Below, in pieces: positions 7,484 to 15,899 of a DNA stretch of 64,000 bases. The notes under the pieces are model-generated. The model did no database searches. It saw only the letters and a list, made by a program, of their open reading frames with translations, and was not told the DNA's origin. This DNA is from Sphingomonas sp. Mn802worker (GTDB lineage Bacteria > Pseudomonadota > Alphaproteobacteria > Sphingomonadales > Sphingomonadaceae), in the NCBI RefSeq assembly GCF_000382485.1, contig NZ_AORY01000004.1, positions 62,001 through 126,000 of the forward strand. The letters are read 5' to 3'. Position 1 is the first letter of the stretch; every line of letters begins with the position of its first letter. A program made the translations under genes and the position numbers.

Positions 7484-8430
7484 GCGACGCGTCCGTTGCC
7501 GATCCGCACCGCAAGGACGCGGTCGCCCCCGCCGAGATCGCGCTCGACTTCAACGTAAAGCGGATCGAGGTCGTGCAGGTCGACGGGCCGCCCGCGCTGA
7601 TGGCGCGAGACCTGATGAGCCCGTATGTCTGGCAGGAGCCGGATGGTCGCTTCGGCATCATGGTGCGCGCGGTCTGCCGCCCGGGCGAGGTGATGACCGA
7701 CACGGGACAGATCTGGAGCGGGTGGAGCGACGACGGCGTCCGTTTCACGATGCTGCCCGCGCCGTCGATCGTGCCCGGTCCGGACGCGCACGACGCGGGC
7801 GGGGTCGAGGACCCGACGGTGGTGCGCACCGATGACGGCTATCTGGTCTATTACTCGGGCGTGCTCGCCGACCACGCGCACGGCGAACTGTCCTACGCCA
7901 GCGGTCTGTCGCTCGACCGGCTGACCAAGAGCGGCGTCGCGCTCGCCTCGTCCAAGTCGGAGGGGAATACCAAGGAAGCGACGGTTAACCGCACAAAGGA
8001 CGGGCGCTGGCGGTTGTTCTACGAATATGCCGCGGACGAAGCCTCGCGCGTCGGCCTAGCGGTCGGTCCGGCCGCGGCGGGGCCGTGGGAGGAGCAGCCG
8101 ACACCGTTCATGCCGCGTGAGAACAGTTGGGACGACTGGCATCTGTCGACCGGCCCGCTGCTGATCGACGATCCCGACATGCCGGTGATGTTCTACAATG
8201 GCGCGACGCGCGACGCGCGCTGGCGGATCGGCTGGATCGCGTTCGATGCCGATCTGACCCGCGTCGTCGCACGCGGGATCGAGCCGCTGCTCACCCCGCC
8301 GCCGGTCGACGATCGCACTGCGACCGACATCGCCTTTGCCGCCTCGGTCGTGGTCGATCGTGGCGCGATCTGGCTATACTACTCGCTGGAGGATCGCCGC
8401 CTGTCGCGCGCGCTGATCCGTCGCAGCTGA
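7480..8430 (+). CDS. Five-bladed beta-propeller glycosidase/phosphorylase (GH130/GH43-like)
   Basis: A 316-aa cytoplasmic carbohydrate-active protein without signal peptide. Repeated propeller strands are visible. The motif AGGVEDPTVVRTDDGYLVYYSG (around residues 105-125) holds the Glu-Asp-Pro signature of GH130 mannoside phosphorylases and mannosidases. NTKEATVNRTKDGRWRLFYEY and SWDDWHLSTGPLLIDDPDMPVMFYNG continue that fold. Position directly behind the SDR (4-bp ATGA overlap) suggests the pair processes one oligosaccharide. GH43 or GH32-like propellers are the alternative. Confidence 0.65.
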   Translation: MSDASVADPHRKDAVAPAEIALDFNVKRIEVVQVDGPPALMARDLMSPYVWQEPDGRFGIMVRAVCRPGEVMTDTGQIWSGWSDDGVRFTMLPAPSIVPGPDAHDAGGVEDPTVVRTDDGYLVYYSGVLADHAHGELSYASGLSLDRLTKSGVALASSKSEGNTKEATVNRTKDGRWRLFYEYAADEASRVGLAVGPAAAGPWEEQPTPFMPRENSWDDWHLSTGPLLIDDPDMPVMFYNGATRDARWRIGWIAFDADLTRVVARGIEPLLTPPPVDDRTATDIAFAASVVVDRGAIWLYYSLEDRRLSRALIRRS

Positions 8431-8435
8431 TCGGT

Positions 8436-9143
8436 TCAGGCGGGGCGTGCCAGCTCACGCTCCGCCGCGCGGCCGAACAGGTCGGCGGTGGCGAGCCAGA
8501 ACACGCCTTGCGTGCCGATCGACGCGAGGCGGAACTGCCACAACAAGCTGGCGGGGAAGTCGGCCGGTACTTCGTCGATCACCGGCAGCAGCAGCTGTCC
8601 GATCGCGACAACAGCGACGAACACGCCGGATGCGGCAAGCAGGCGGTCGACGCTAGTGAGCCTGTGCGTGCGCCGGACCGTCCATCCTGCGGCGATCGCC
8701 GCCAGCACCGATAGTGCCAGCATCGCGAAATAAGCCGCAGTGCGGATGCGCACCGTCTCGTGCAGTCCAACCGCGGGCGGGGTCGGCGGATATTTGATCG
8801 CGGGCACCACCACGACGACGACGAAAGCGGCGAGTGCCAGCAATAGCGATAGCTCGCGCGCACCCAACCGCGACACGCGACCATGGAGCGCGGCGAACAG
8901 GATCGCGAACAGCCCGCCCAGTGCCGTGCCGTACAGGCCCATCGCGGTGAACAGCCCCCACGTCTTCTGCGTCGCGCGCGATACGAGCTCGGGCTCCGCC
9001 GCCATGCCGGGCATGACGTGGCGCGCCTCGAGTGCGATCGCGGCATCGATCTGCGGCTCGGCAAACAGCAAGGCGAAGGTGGCGGCGATCAACGCGCCGA
9101 CGAGCCCGGCGAGCAACCCTCGCCAGAGCAATGACCTGGTCAT
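8436..9143 (-). CDS. cbtA: CbtA, cobalt transporter subunit
   Basis: Integral membrane protein (235 aa) of the CbtAB cobalt uptake system. Five to six hydrophobic segments are evident, including LLWRGLLAGLVGALIAATFA at the N-terminus and LSLLLALAAFVVVVVVPAIK in the middle. The conserved cytoplasmic/periplasmic IKYPPTPPAVG segment of CbtA follows, with RTAAYFAMLALSVLAAIAAG next. It lies 16 bp downstream of cbtB in a two-gene operon behind a cobalamin riboswitch. It therefore should be made when B12 is scarce and feed cobalt to the adjacent cobalamin pathway. Confidence 0.9.
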   Translation of the reverse strand: MTRSLLWRGLLAGLVGALIAATFALLFAEPQIDAAIALEARHVMPGMAAEPELVSRATQKTWGLFTAMGLYGTALGGLFAILFAALHGRVSRLGARELSLLLALAAFVVVVVVPAIKYPPTPPAVGLHETVRIRTAAYFAMLALSVLAAIAAGWTVRRTHRLTSVDRLLAASGVFVAVVAIGQLLLPVIDEVPADFPASLLWQFRLASIGTQGVFWLATADLFGRAAERELARPA

Positions 9144-9159
9144 GACGGCGTCCGCCGGA

Positions 9160-9390
9160 TCAGTGGCAGGGAAAGCCGAGCAGGTGACGCCCGTCGTGGA
9201 CGTATTCGTGGACGTACATGCCGTTGAAGAGCGCGAAGGCGCCCTGTTCGGTGCTGACGAAGTACAACAGGATCAGTGCGACGACGAAGGCGAACACTGC
9301 CCAGGGCGCGATGTCGGCGAGCGGAATCGGCCGTGCGGCGGGAGCAGCAGCGGCGAAGGGGCTGGGACGGGTGGCGGTGCGGGTCGTCAT
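9160..9390 (-). CDS. cbtB: CbtB, small His-containing cobalt transporter subunit
   Basis: A 76-aa single-pass membrane protein. One hydrophobic segment (IAPWAVFAFVVALILLYFVS, about residues 27-46) is followed by the family's invariant tail FNGMYVHEYVHDGRHLLGFPCH. Its histidines and cysteine are thought to bind cobalt. ATG 9390 has an AGGAG Shine-Dalgarno 9 bp upstream. A small hairpin CCGGG/CCCGG (9405-9422) sits just before the ribosome binding site and may belong to the riboswitch expression platform. Confidence 0.92.
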   Translation of the reverse strand: MTTRTATRPSPFAAAAPAARPIPLADIAPWAVFAFVVALILLYFVSTEQGAFALFNGMYVHEYVHDGRHLLGFPCH

Positions 9391-9432
9391 CGTGTCGCTC
9401 CTGTCCGGGTGAACGCGCCCGGCATGGGTGAT

Positions 9433-9545
9433 GGTGTCGGGCGGGGTCTGGCTTCCGGTCGGGCAAGCCCGCCGATCACAGTGGCGCGACCGCGCCGGTT
9501 TTCGCACCGGCTTCCCGCCCGGCTTCGATCCCGCCGGTGTGGCGG
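9433..9545 (-). ncRNA. Cobalamin riboswitch, short variant, upstream of cbtBA
   Basis: Read on the minus strand, this leader contains GGGAAGCCGGTGCGAAAACC and then the B12-core segment CGCGCCACTGTGA, followed by GGAAGCCAGACC. The order matches the conserved core of cobalamin riboswitches, in which GGGAA..GGTG..CC precedes CCCGCAACTGTAA and then GGAAG/GCCAG. Flanking GGCGGG and CCCGCC can pair as P1. The element is shorter than the canonical one upstream of cobW, and its B12 box is abbreviated. It ends about 40 nt before cbtB and should repress cobalt uptake when cobalamin is present. Confidence 0.82.
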
Positions 9546-9582
9546 CTGGACGTTGGCGCGTCAACCGGCCAGAGCGTTCTGC

Positions 9583-10152
9583 GTGACCAGCGCCGCCGCC
9601 ACCCGCCTGACCCTGCTGTGCGCCGGGGCGACGCGCGGCTTGCGCGAGGGGCGCTTTCCCGATCCGGCCGAACCGCTCGATGACGGCGGACGCGCGAAGG
9701 TGCGTGCGGCGGCGCGTGACTGGTCGGGCTTCGATCGCTGCTTCGTCAGCCCGGCCGCTTCCGCGATCGGGACGGCCGCGCTGCTGGGCATCAAGGCGGC
9801 GCGGGAGCCGGCGCTCCGCGACGCGGACGCGGGTGATTGGGCCGGGCGCGGTATGGATGAGATCGGGGAGGCTGCATTCGCGCGCTGGCTTGCCGCGCCC
9901 GAGCAGGGAGCGCCGGGCGGCGAGTCGATGGCGACGGTGCGCGCGCGTGTCGGGGCGTGGCTCGATGCGCTGGACGCGGGACGCGTGCTGGTGATGACGC
10001 ACGCGGCGGTGATCCGCGCCGGGCTGGCGCATGCGCTGGCGGTGCCCGATTCAAGCGTGCTGGCGATCGACGTCGCGCCGCTCACCCGTGTCATCCTGTC
10101 GCGACACGGCCGCTGGCGGTTGCAGGCGCTCGTTCCGCCGCGCGAGGGCTAG
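9583..10152 (+). CDS. Histidine-phosphatase-fold protein of the cobalamin cluster, catalytic RHG motif lost
   Basis: A 189-aa protein resembling alpha-ribazole phosphatase/CobC-like histidine phosphatases. In active members the first strand ends in RHGET; here the equivalent strand reads LTLLCAGATRG, with no histidine nucleophile. The later motifs are kept: FVSPAASAIGTAALL (second Arg/Ser region), GGESMATVRARVGAWLD, and the second histidine in VLVMTHAAVIRAGLAHAL. A GTG start at 9583 is the best candidate; no strong Shine-Dalgarno is visible. The gene runs opposite to bluB and their stop codons interlock in the palindrome CTAG (10149-10152). It may be a scaffold, a sensor, or a variant enzyme. 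Confidence 0.7.
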   Translation: MTSAAATRLTLLCAGATRGLREGRFPDPAEPLDDGGRAKVRAAARDWSGFDRCFVSPAASAIGTAALLGIKAAREPALRDADAGDWAGRGMDEIGEAAFARWLAAPEQGAPGGESMATVRARVGAWLDALDAGRVLVMTHAAVIRAGLAHALAVPDSSVLAIDVAPLTRVILSRHGRWRLQALVPPREG

Positions 10153-10790
10153 CGCATCAGGATAGTCAGGGGATGACGTGCCTGCCATCCGCGACGCTCC
10201 AGCTCCGGCGTGTCGGTTTCATGCTCGGGATAGCCAAGGCATAGCAATGCGACGAGTGACCAGCCCGGCGGCGCGTCGAGCAGCGCGGTGACGAAGGCGG
10301 GATCGAGGATCGACACCCAGCCGAGCGCCACGCCGCGCACGCGTGCGGCGAGCCACAGGTGGTCGATCGCGAGCACGGTCGAGTAGCGCAGCGTTTCGCG
10401 CATCGTCGCGCGCCCCAGGCGGTGTCCGGCGGCGGGATCGTCGTCGCTGAACACCGCGACGATCTCGGGTGCCTCGCGAAGGCCATGCAGCTTCAGTCGC
10501 GCATAGGAGGCGGCGCGCTCGGGATCGGTGATCGCTGTTGCGGCAGCGGCGCTTTGCTGGTCGACGTGGCTCGCCAATCGCTCGCGCAGATCGTCCGAGC
10601 AGCACCGCACGAAACGCCACGGCTGGCTGTTGCCAACCGATGGCGCCAGCCGCGCCGTGTCGAGGATCGCGTCGAGCTCGCCCGCGGGAAGCTCCTCATG
10701 CCGGAAATGGCGCACGTCGCGCCGCCAGCGCAGCAGCGCGTCGAACCGCTCGCGGAATGCGGCATCGAACAGCGGCGGAGTCGCCGTCAT
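10149..10790 (-). CDS. bluB: BluB, 5,6-dimethylbenzimidazole synthase
   Basis: Converts reduced FMN plus O2 to 5,6-dimethylbenzimidazole, the lower ligand of cobalamin (213 aa). Nitroreductase-fold features are clear: RRDVRHFRHEELP (N-terminal FMN contacts), LAPSVGNSQPWRFV (about residues 48-61), then ATMRETLRYSTVLAIDHLWLAAR and GWVSILDP. These are the BluB-specific stretches. It is the last gene of the cob operon, joined to cobF by an ATGA overlap. Its presence means the strain makes DMB aerobically and need not take it up. Confidence 0.93.
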   Translation of the reverse strand: MTATPPLFDAAFRERFDALLRWRRDVRHFRHEELPAGELDAILDTARLAPSVGNSQPWRFVRCCSDDLRERLASHVDQQSAAAATAITDPERAASYARLKLHGLREAPEIVAVFSDDDPAAGHRLGRATMRETLRYSTVLAIDHLWLAARVRGVALGWVSILDPAFVTALLDAPPGWSLVALLCLGYPEHETDTPELERRGWQARHPLTILMR

Positions 10791-11536
10791 GCGCGACGCA
10801 ACAGATAGATGTCCATGATCCAGCCGTGCTCGGTCCGCAGCGCCGCTCGGCGCGTGCGAACATCGGCGGCAATCTCGCTCAGCGGACCCGCCGCGAGCGC
10901 CTGCTGCGACATACCGAGATACGCGCCCCACCACATCGTCACCCCCGCCGGATCGACCGTGTCGAAGGCGCACTGACCGTCGAGCATCACTGCCAGCGTG
11001 TCGACGCCTGCGGGCCAGCCGTCGTCCGCCAAGCGCCGACCGGTGGTGATCGTCACCGGCGCGCCCAGCGTATTGAGCGGGATCGCATGCGCTGCGGTCA
11101 GCGCCTGCAGGCTGGTGATCCCGGGTGTGACCGTCACGTTCAGCACCATCCCGCGTGCGCGCAGCCGGTCGGTGATGCGCAGCGTCGAATCGTACAGCGA
11201 CGGATCTCCCCAGACGAGCAGCGCGAGCCGCCCGCCGCCGGGCAGGTGCCGCGCGATCGCCTTGGCCCAGGCATCCGCGATCGCATCGTGCCATGTCCCG
11301 ATCGTCGCCAGATACGGTGCGGCGGCATCGCGCGCGGGCAGGTCGAAGATCGCGACCCGCCCCCGCTCTCCCACTACCGCGTCGCACAGCGCCAGCCGCA
11401 CGTCGAGCAGATCGGCGGTATCCGCACGCTTGCGCGGCAGCAGGATCACGTCGGCCGCGCGCATCGCAGCCTCGCCCGCGCGGGTCAGGTGGTCGGGGCT
11501 CCCGGTACCGATCCCAATCAGGTGGAGGTCGATCAT
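10787..11536 (-). CDS. cobF: CobF, precorrin-6A synthase (deacetylating)
   Basis: SAM-dependent methyltransferase that methylates C1 of precorrin-5 and releases the extruded acetyl group (249 aa). The tetrapyrrole-methylase pattern is clear: LIGIGTGSPDHLT at the N-terminus, then VWGDPSLYDSTLRI (the SAM-binding GDPxxY motif) and VTPGITSLQALTAAHAIPLN. The C-terminal part with MWWGAYLG and TEHGWIMDIYLLRR is characteristic of CobF, which exists only in the oxygen-dependent route. ATGA overlaps link it to cobA upstream and bluB downstream. Confidence 0.94.
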   Translation of the reverse strand: MIDLHLIGIGTGSPDHLTRAGEAAMRAADVILLPRKRADTADLLDVRLALCDAVVGERGRVAIFDLPARDAAAPYLATIGTWHDAIADAWAKAIARHLPGGGRLALLVWGDPSLYDSTLRITDRLRARGMVLNVTVTPGITSLQALTAAHAIPLNTLGAPVTITTGRRLADDGWPAGVDTLAVMLDGQCAFDTVDPAGVTMWWGAYLGMSQQALAAGPLSEIAADVRTRRAALRTEHGWIMDIYLLRRA

Positions 11537-12252
11537 GCCTCGGCCGCCAGCGGGCCATAGAGGATCAGCGCGGTCGCATCCGACACGCCCGTTCGCAGTT
11601 GCCGGGCGAGCGCCGCGATCGTGGTGCGCGTCAGCCGCTGCTCGAGATGGCCGACCGCCTCGGCGAGCAGCGCGGGCGTGTCGCCGGGCAGGCCATGCGC
11701 GGCGAGATCGTCGGCGAGCGCCGGAAACGTGCGCTTGGGCATGAACACGACCGTGGTCGCGTCCGGGTCGGCGAGCGCCGCCATGTTGCGCTGCTCGGGC
11801 AGTCCGCCGGTCGCATCGTGGCCGGTGACGAACTGCACCCGGCGCGCCTCGGCCCGGCGGGTCAAGGGGATCGCGGCGGCGGCAGCAGCGGCTTGCGCGG
11901 CGCTGATGCCGGGCACGATCTCGAAAGCCACGCCGGCGGCGCGCAGCGCGGTGATCTCCTCCTCCAGTCGGCCGAAGATGCCGGGGTCGCCCGCCTTCAA
12001 CCGCACCACGCGCGCGCCGCTCAGCGCATGCTCGACCAGCAGCGCGGAAACGTGGCGTTGGCTGGGTGAGGGGCGTCCGGCGCGTTTGCCGACCGCGACC
12101 AGATCGGCGCCTGCGCGGACGTGGCGCAGCACTGGGCCGGCGGACAGGTCGTCGAACAGCACCACATCGGCACGCGCCAGCCGGTCGACCGCCTTAAGCG
12201 TCAGCAGCTCAGGGTCACCCGGCCCCGCGCCGACGAAGCTGACCCGCGTCAC
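11533..12252 (-). CDS. cobA: CobA, uroporphyrinogen-III C-methyltransferase
   Basis: Methylates uroporphyrinogen III at C2 and C7 to give precorrin-2, the branch point into the corrin pathway (239 aa). Motifs: VSFVGAGPGDPELLTLKA at the N-terminus, VGKRAGRPSPSQ, VVRLKAGDPGIFGRLEEE and PGISAAQAAAAAAAIPLT. These are the standard SUMT signatures. It is the stand-alone SUMT form, without the CysG dehydrogenase/chelatase domain. It overlaps cobF and cobB by 4 bp on either side. Confidence 0.95.
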   Translation of the reverse strand: MTRVSFVGAGPGDPELLTLKAVDRLARADVVLFDDLSAGPVLRHVRAGADLVAVGKRAGRPSPSQRHVSALLVEHALSGARVVRLKAGDPGIFGRLEEEITALRAAGVAFEIVPGISAAQAAAAAAAIPLTRRAEARRVQFVTGHDATGGLPEQRNMAALADPDATTVVFMPKRTFPALADDLAAHGLPGDTPALLAEAVGHLEQRLTRTTIAALARQLRTGVSDATALILYGPLAAEA

Positions 12253-13559
12253 GCTGCGTTGCCTGCGATCAGGTGGAAGAACGTGCCCGACACGCGCCCG
12301 CGGTACGATCCGGTGTCGGCGACCCCGTTGTCGTCGGCGTCGCTGACCCGCGCCAGTGCCGCGTCGGGCTGTTCGAGGATGGTGGAATAATGAAATTCGT
12401 GCCCCGCCAGCGCGCTGCCGGCCGCGATCGCACCGATCGGCGCTTCCAATACGGCGCGGCGATAGCCCAAGTGCATCCGGCGTTGCGCGTAGCTGGTGAC
12501 GAGCCCGAGCAGCCCTGCCATGCGGTGCCTGACCCCATCAGCGTCGATCAACGCCTCGCCGAGCGCCATATAGCCGCCGCACTCGCCGTGGATCGGGCGG
12601 GTCGCGGCGTGTGCGACGAGTCCTGCGCGGAACCGCTCGGCAGCGGCGAGGCGGCCGGCATGGAGCTCGGGATAGCCGCCGGGCAGCCAGACGAGATCGG
12701 CGGACGGATCGGGTGCCTCGTCAGCAAGTGGGGAGAAAGGGATGATTTCCGCGCCCGCCCCCTGCCACGCGTCCAGCAGGTGCGGGTAGGTGAACGAGAA
12801 GGCGGCATCGCGCGCCAGCGCGATCCGTTGCGCGGGCGGCGTGACAGGCTCGGTCCGAGCCAGGGCGAGCGGATGGGCGGCGGCGGCGGCGCGCAGGGCA
12901 TCGAGGTCGACATGCTCGGCGAGGAAGGCGGCATAGGCGGCGACTGCGGCGTCCAGGTCGGGGTGCTCGACCGCCTGCACCAGCCCCAGGTGGCGCTCGG
13001 GCAATTTCAGGTCGCCGCGTCTCGGCAGGCTGCCGAACACGGGCAGGCCGACTGCCGCCATGCCGGCGCGCGCCAGCCGGTCGTGGCGCGGGCTGGCGAC
13101 CCGGTTAAGGATCACGCCCGCGACGCGCACGTCCGGATCGTAGCGCGCGAAGCCGAGTGCGGTGGCTGCGGCCGACTGCGCCTGCCCCGACACGTCGATG
13201 ACGAGCACGACCGGCCAGCCGCGCCGCCGCGCGATGTCGGCGCTGGCGCCGTTGCCGGCCGCACCCGGCTTCGCCACACCGTCGAACAGCCCCATCGATC
13301 CCTCGGCGAGGATCAGGTCGGCGTCGTCGCCGTGCGCGGCGAGCGCGTCTAGCAGTGCCGGCCGCATCGACCAGCTGTCGAGGTTGAACGACGCGCGCCC
13401 GCTCGCCGCGCGGTGGAAGGCGGGGTCGATGTAATCGGGGCCGCACTTGAACGGCTGCACCGCGACGCCGCGGTCGGCCAGCGCGCGCAGCAGCCCGAGC
13501 ATGACGGTGGTCTTGCCGGTGCCAGACGCAGGTGCGGCGATCATCAGCCCGGCGGTCAT
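12249..13559 (-). CDS. cobB: CobB, hydrogenobyrinic/cobyrinic acid a,c-diamide synthase
   Basis: Glutamine-dependent amidotransferase adding the a and c amides (436 aa). N-terminal ATPase domain: [19 protein letters not shown] (P-loop, residues 6-24), [13 protein letters not shown], and [10 protein letters not shown]-terminal class-I glutaminase-like domain: [24 protein letters not shown] (nucleophile Cys) and GHEFHYST. In the aerobic pathway its product hydrogenobyrinic acid a,c-diamide is the substrate of CobNST cobalt insertion. The real start is the ATG at 13559, overlapping the cobM stop; a longer in-frame extension is spurious. Confidence 0.95.
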   Translation of the reverse strand: MTAGLMIAAPASGTGKTTVMLGLLRALADRGVAVQPFKCGPDYIDPAFHRAASGRASFNLDSWSMRPALLDALAAHGDDADLILAEGSMGLFDGVAKPGAAGNGASADIARRRGWPVVLVIDVSGQAQSAAATALGFARYDPDVRVAGVILNRVASPRHDRLARAGMAAVGLPVFGSLPRRGDLKLPERHLGLVQAVEHPDLDAAVAAYAAFLAEHVDLDALRAAAAAHPLALARTEPVTPPAQRIALARDAAFSFTYPHLLDAWQGAGAEIIPFSPLADEAPDPSADLVWLPGGYPELHAGRLAAAERFRAGLVAHAATRPIHGECGGYMALGEALIDADGVRHRMAGLLGLVTSYAQRRMHLGYRRAVLEAPIGAIAAGSALAGHEFHYSTILEQPDAALARVSDADDNGVADTGSYRGRVSGTFFHLIAGNAA

Positions 13560-14341
13560 TTGCTCTCTCCGGCAAAGCGCGAGGCGACGGATCGCGGGCG
13601 GAAGCGGCGGTCGTAGTCTGGGGCGTAGAGGCTGCTCTCGGCGAAGTCCTGCGCGCCCAGCACGCGTCCGACCAGGATCAGCGCAGTGCGTTCCGGCCCG
13701 CCCGCAGCGACCGCCTCGATCGTCGCCAGCGTGCCGCGCACGATGCGCTGGTCGGGCCAGCTCGCACGCCACACGATCGCGACCGGGCAATTAGCGCCGT
13801 GGCTCGGCGTCAGCGCGGCGACGATCTCGGGCAGGCGGTGGATCGACAGATGGATCGCGAGCGTCGCGCCGGTGGCGGCGAATGCCTTCATTGTCTCGGC
13901 CGCGGGCATCGCACTGGCACGGCCGGGCGTGCGCGTCAGGACGAGCGACTGCGCAATGCCCGGCAGCGTCAGCTCGGCCTCCAGCGCGGCGGCGGCGGCG
14001 GCGAAGGCGGGAACGCCGGGCGTCACGTCGAACGGGATGCCGAGCGCGCGCAGGCGGCGCAACTGCTCGCCCATCGCCGACCAGATCGACAGGTCGCCCG
14101 AGTGGAGTCGCGCGACGTCATGGCCGACCGTGTGCGCGCGCGCGATCTCATCGACGATCTCGTCGAGCGACATGGGAGCGGTGTTGATGATCCGCGCGCC
14201 CGGCGGGCAATGGTCGAGCAGCGCGGCGGGGACGAGCGAGCCGGCGTAGAGACACACCGGCGCGGCGGCGATCAGATCGCGTGCGCGTAAGGTGATCAGG
14301 TCGGCGGCGCCGGGACCTGCGCCGATGAAGTGGACGGTCAT
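13556..14341 (-). CDS. cobM: CobM, precorrin-4 C11-methyltransferase
   Basis: SAM-dependent methylation of precorrin-4 at C11 (261 aa). Signatures: [45 protein letters not shown] and [20 protein letters not shown], followed by [13 protein letters not shown], all typical for CobM/CbiF. It overlaps cobE and cobB by 4 bp on each side (ATGA). Confidence 0.95.
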   Translation of the reverse strand: MTVHFIGAGPGAADLITLRARDLIAAAPVCLYAGSLVPAALLDHCPPGARIINTAPMSLDEIVDEIARAHTVGHDVARLHSGDLSIWSAMGEQLRRLRALGIPFDVTPGVPAFAAAAAALEAELTLPGIAQSLVLTRTPGRASAMPAAETMKAFAATGATLAIHLSIHRLPEIVAALTPSHGANCPVAIVWRASWPDQRIVRGTLATIEAVAAGGPERTALILVGRVLGAQDFAESSLYAPDYDRRFRPRSVASRFAGESK

Positions 14342-14703
14342 GCGAGGGTTCCTGAAACGGCGATCGCGCAGGTGACGCTGCGATCGGGCGAGATGCGGCG
14401 CGTGACGGTGACGCGCGCGCCCGCGCCGGCGGCGACCAGCGCGGCGGCCTCCGCGACGCTGCCGGTGCCGCGCGCGGCGAGGCTGGTGAGGGAACGGGTC
14501 GGCGTGGCGATACCGCTCAGCTTATCGGGTGAGATGACCACGAGTGGAACGCCGTGTTCGTGCGCAAATGGTTTGAGCAGCGTGGCGCGATCTTCGGGCA
14601 CGGCGAAGCGATCGACGCGGGACGTGCCGGTCGCCGCCAGCGCCGCGGCGAAGGCATCGGTTGATGCGCCGGCGCGGCAGCCGAACCCGGCGACGATCAC
14701 CAT
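14338..14703 (-). CDS. cobE: CobE/CbiG C-terminal-domain protein
   Basis: A 121-aa protein consisting only of the CbiG C-terminal (CobE) domain. N-terminal signature [14 protein letters not shown]; central [27 protein letters not shown]-terminal [22 protein letters not shown]. CobE is needed in Pseudomonas-type aerobic synthesis, but its exact step is poorly defined; CbiG opens the ring in the anaerobic route. ATG 14703 overlaps the cobL stop by 7 bp (ATGGTGA), supporting this start over a more distal one at 14715. Confidence 0.88.
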   Translation of the reverse strand: MVIVAGFGCRAGASTDAFAAALAATGTSRVDRFAVPEDRATLLKPFAHEHGVPLVVISPDKLSGIATPTRSLTSLAARGTGSVAEAAALVAAGAGARVTVTRRISPDRSVTCAIAVSGTLA

Positions 14704-15899
14704 GTCACGCTCCACTGCACCAGCGGATAGGCGCTACGCCACCCGCGGCGCGCGCCGATCGGCGCGGCCTCGGCGAGCTCTATGCGTAGCAGCGATCCGC
14801 CACGCCGCGCGTGCCACTGGCTGAGCAGTGCCTCGGACTCGAGCGTCACCGCGTTGACGACGACGCGCGTGCCCGCGGACAGATGCGCGGCGAGCCAGTC
14901 GAGCAGCGCGCTCGACAATCCTCCGCCGACGAACACCGCCGTTGGCGTGGGCTGGTCGATGAGGACCGCGGGTACGGCGCCCTCTACGACAGCCAGATGG
15001 TCGACGCCGAGTGCGGCCGCGTTGGTACGCGCACGTGCGGCGCGGACCGGGTCGCGCTCGAACGCGATTGCGCGGGTCGACGGATGCGCGAGCAGCCATT
15101 CGATCGCGATCGAGCCGGAGCCTGTGCCGATGTCCCACAACAACTCGCCGGCGCGTGGGGCGAGCGCGGACAAGGTGAGCGCGCGCGCCGGGCGCTTGGT
15201 GATCTGTCCGTCATGGTCGAACCATGCGTCGGGGAGTCCGGCGGCGAGCGGCAGCGTGTCGCCGCTACCCGCCACCTCGATCGCGACCGCGATGGGATGC
15301 GCGATGTCGGTAAAGGGTGCGGCCTCTGCCGCTGTCGTACGCACGCGCTCGCGCGGACCGCCCAGCGACTCGAGCATCGTCACCGCCGATGCGCCGAAAC
15401 CCTGCTGCGCGATATAGTCGATCAGCGCACGCGCGCCCGCGCCATCGCGCACCAGCGCGACGATACGCGCACCGGGTGCGAGGTGTGGGCGCAGCCGCGT
15501 CACCGGCGCGGCGTGGAGGCCGAGGCAGATCGTTTCCTCCACGCGCCAGCCGAGCCGCGCTGCCGCGAGCGCGAAGGTGGAAGGCGCGGGATAAGCGACC
15601 CACTCGGCGCGTGACAGGTGACGCGACAGCGTCGCGCCCGCGCCGAACCAGAACGGGTCGCCCGAAGCGAGCATCACCACGCGGCGCCCGCGCTGCTTGA
15701 GCAGGTCGGCGATGCCGGCCTCAAACGGTACTGGCCAAGTGCGCGTCTCCGACGTCAGGTCAGGCAGCAACGACAGGTGTCGGGCCGCACCGAACACCAG
15801 TTCGGCCTGCGCAAGTGCGGCACGGCTTGCCGCCGACAGCCCGTCCGGTCCATCCTCGCCGATCCCGACAATCGTCAGCCAAGGCCCGCGCTCATCCAT
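14697..15899 (-). CDS. cobL: CobL, precorrin-6Y C5,C15-methyltransferase (decarboxylating)
   Basis: Bifunctional enzyme (400 aa). The N-terminal CbiE-like half starts LTIVGIGEDGPDGLSAASR and includes VVMLASGDPFWFGAGATL and YPAPSTFALAAARLGW. The C-terminal CbiT-like half has the Rossmann methyltransferase motif LLWDIGTGSGSIAIEWL, followed by AIAFERDP and AVFVGGGLSS. Together they methylate C5 and C15 and decarboxylate the acetate side chain at C12. The ATG at 15899 shares two bases with the cobK start on the other strand, so the promoter of each would lie inside the other gene. Confidence 0.94.
   Translation of the reverse strand: MDERGPWLTIVGIGEDGPDGLSAASRAALAQAELVFGAARHLSLLPDLTSETRTWPVPFEAGIADLLKQRGRRVVMLASGDPFWFGAGATLSRHLSRAEWVAYPAPSTFALAAARLGWRVEETICLGLHAAPVTRLRPHLAPGARIVALVRDGAGARALIDYIAQQGFGASAVTMLESLGGPRERVRTTAAEAAPFTDIAHPIAVAIEVAGSGDTLPLAAGLPDAWFDHDGQITKRPARALTLSALAPRAGELLWDIGTGSGSIAIEWLLAHPSTRAIAFERDPVRAARARTNAAALGVDHLAVVEGAVPAVLIDQPTPTAVFVGGGLSSALLDWLAAHLSAGTRVVVNAVTLESEALLSQWHARRGGSLLRIELAEAAPIGARRGWRSAYPLVQWSVTW

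Noticed and set aside
8740..9582. Upstream in-frame extension of the histidine-phosphatase gene
   Set aside because: It runs antisense through cbtA, cbtB and the riboswitch; GTG 9583 starts the recognisable domain.
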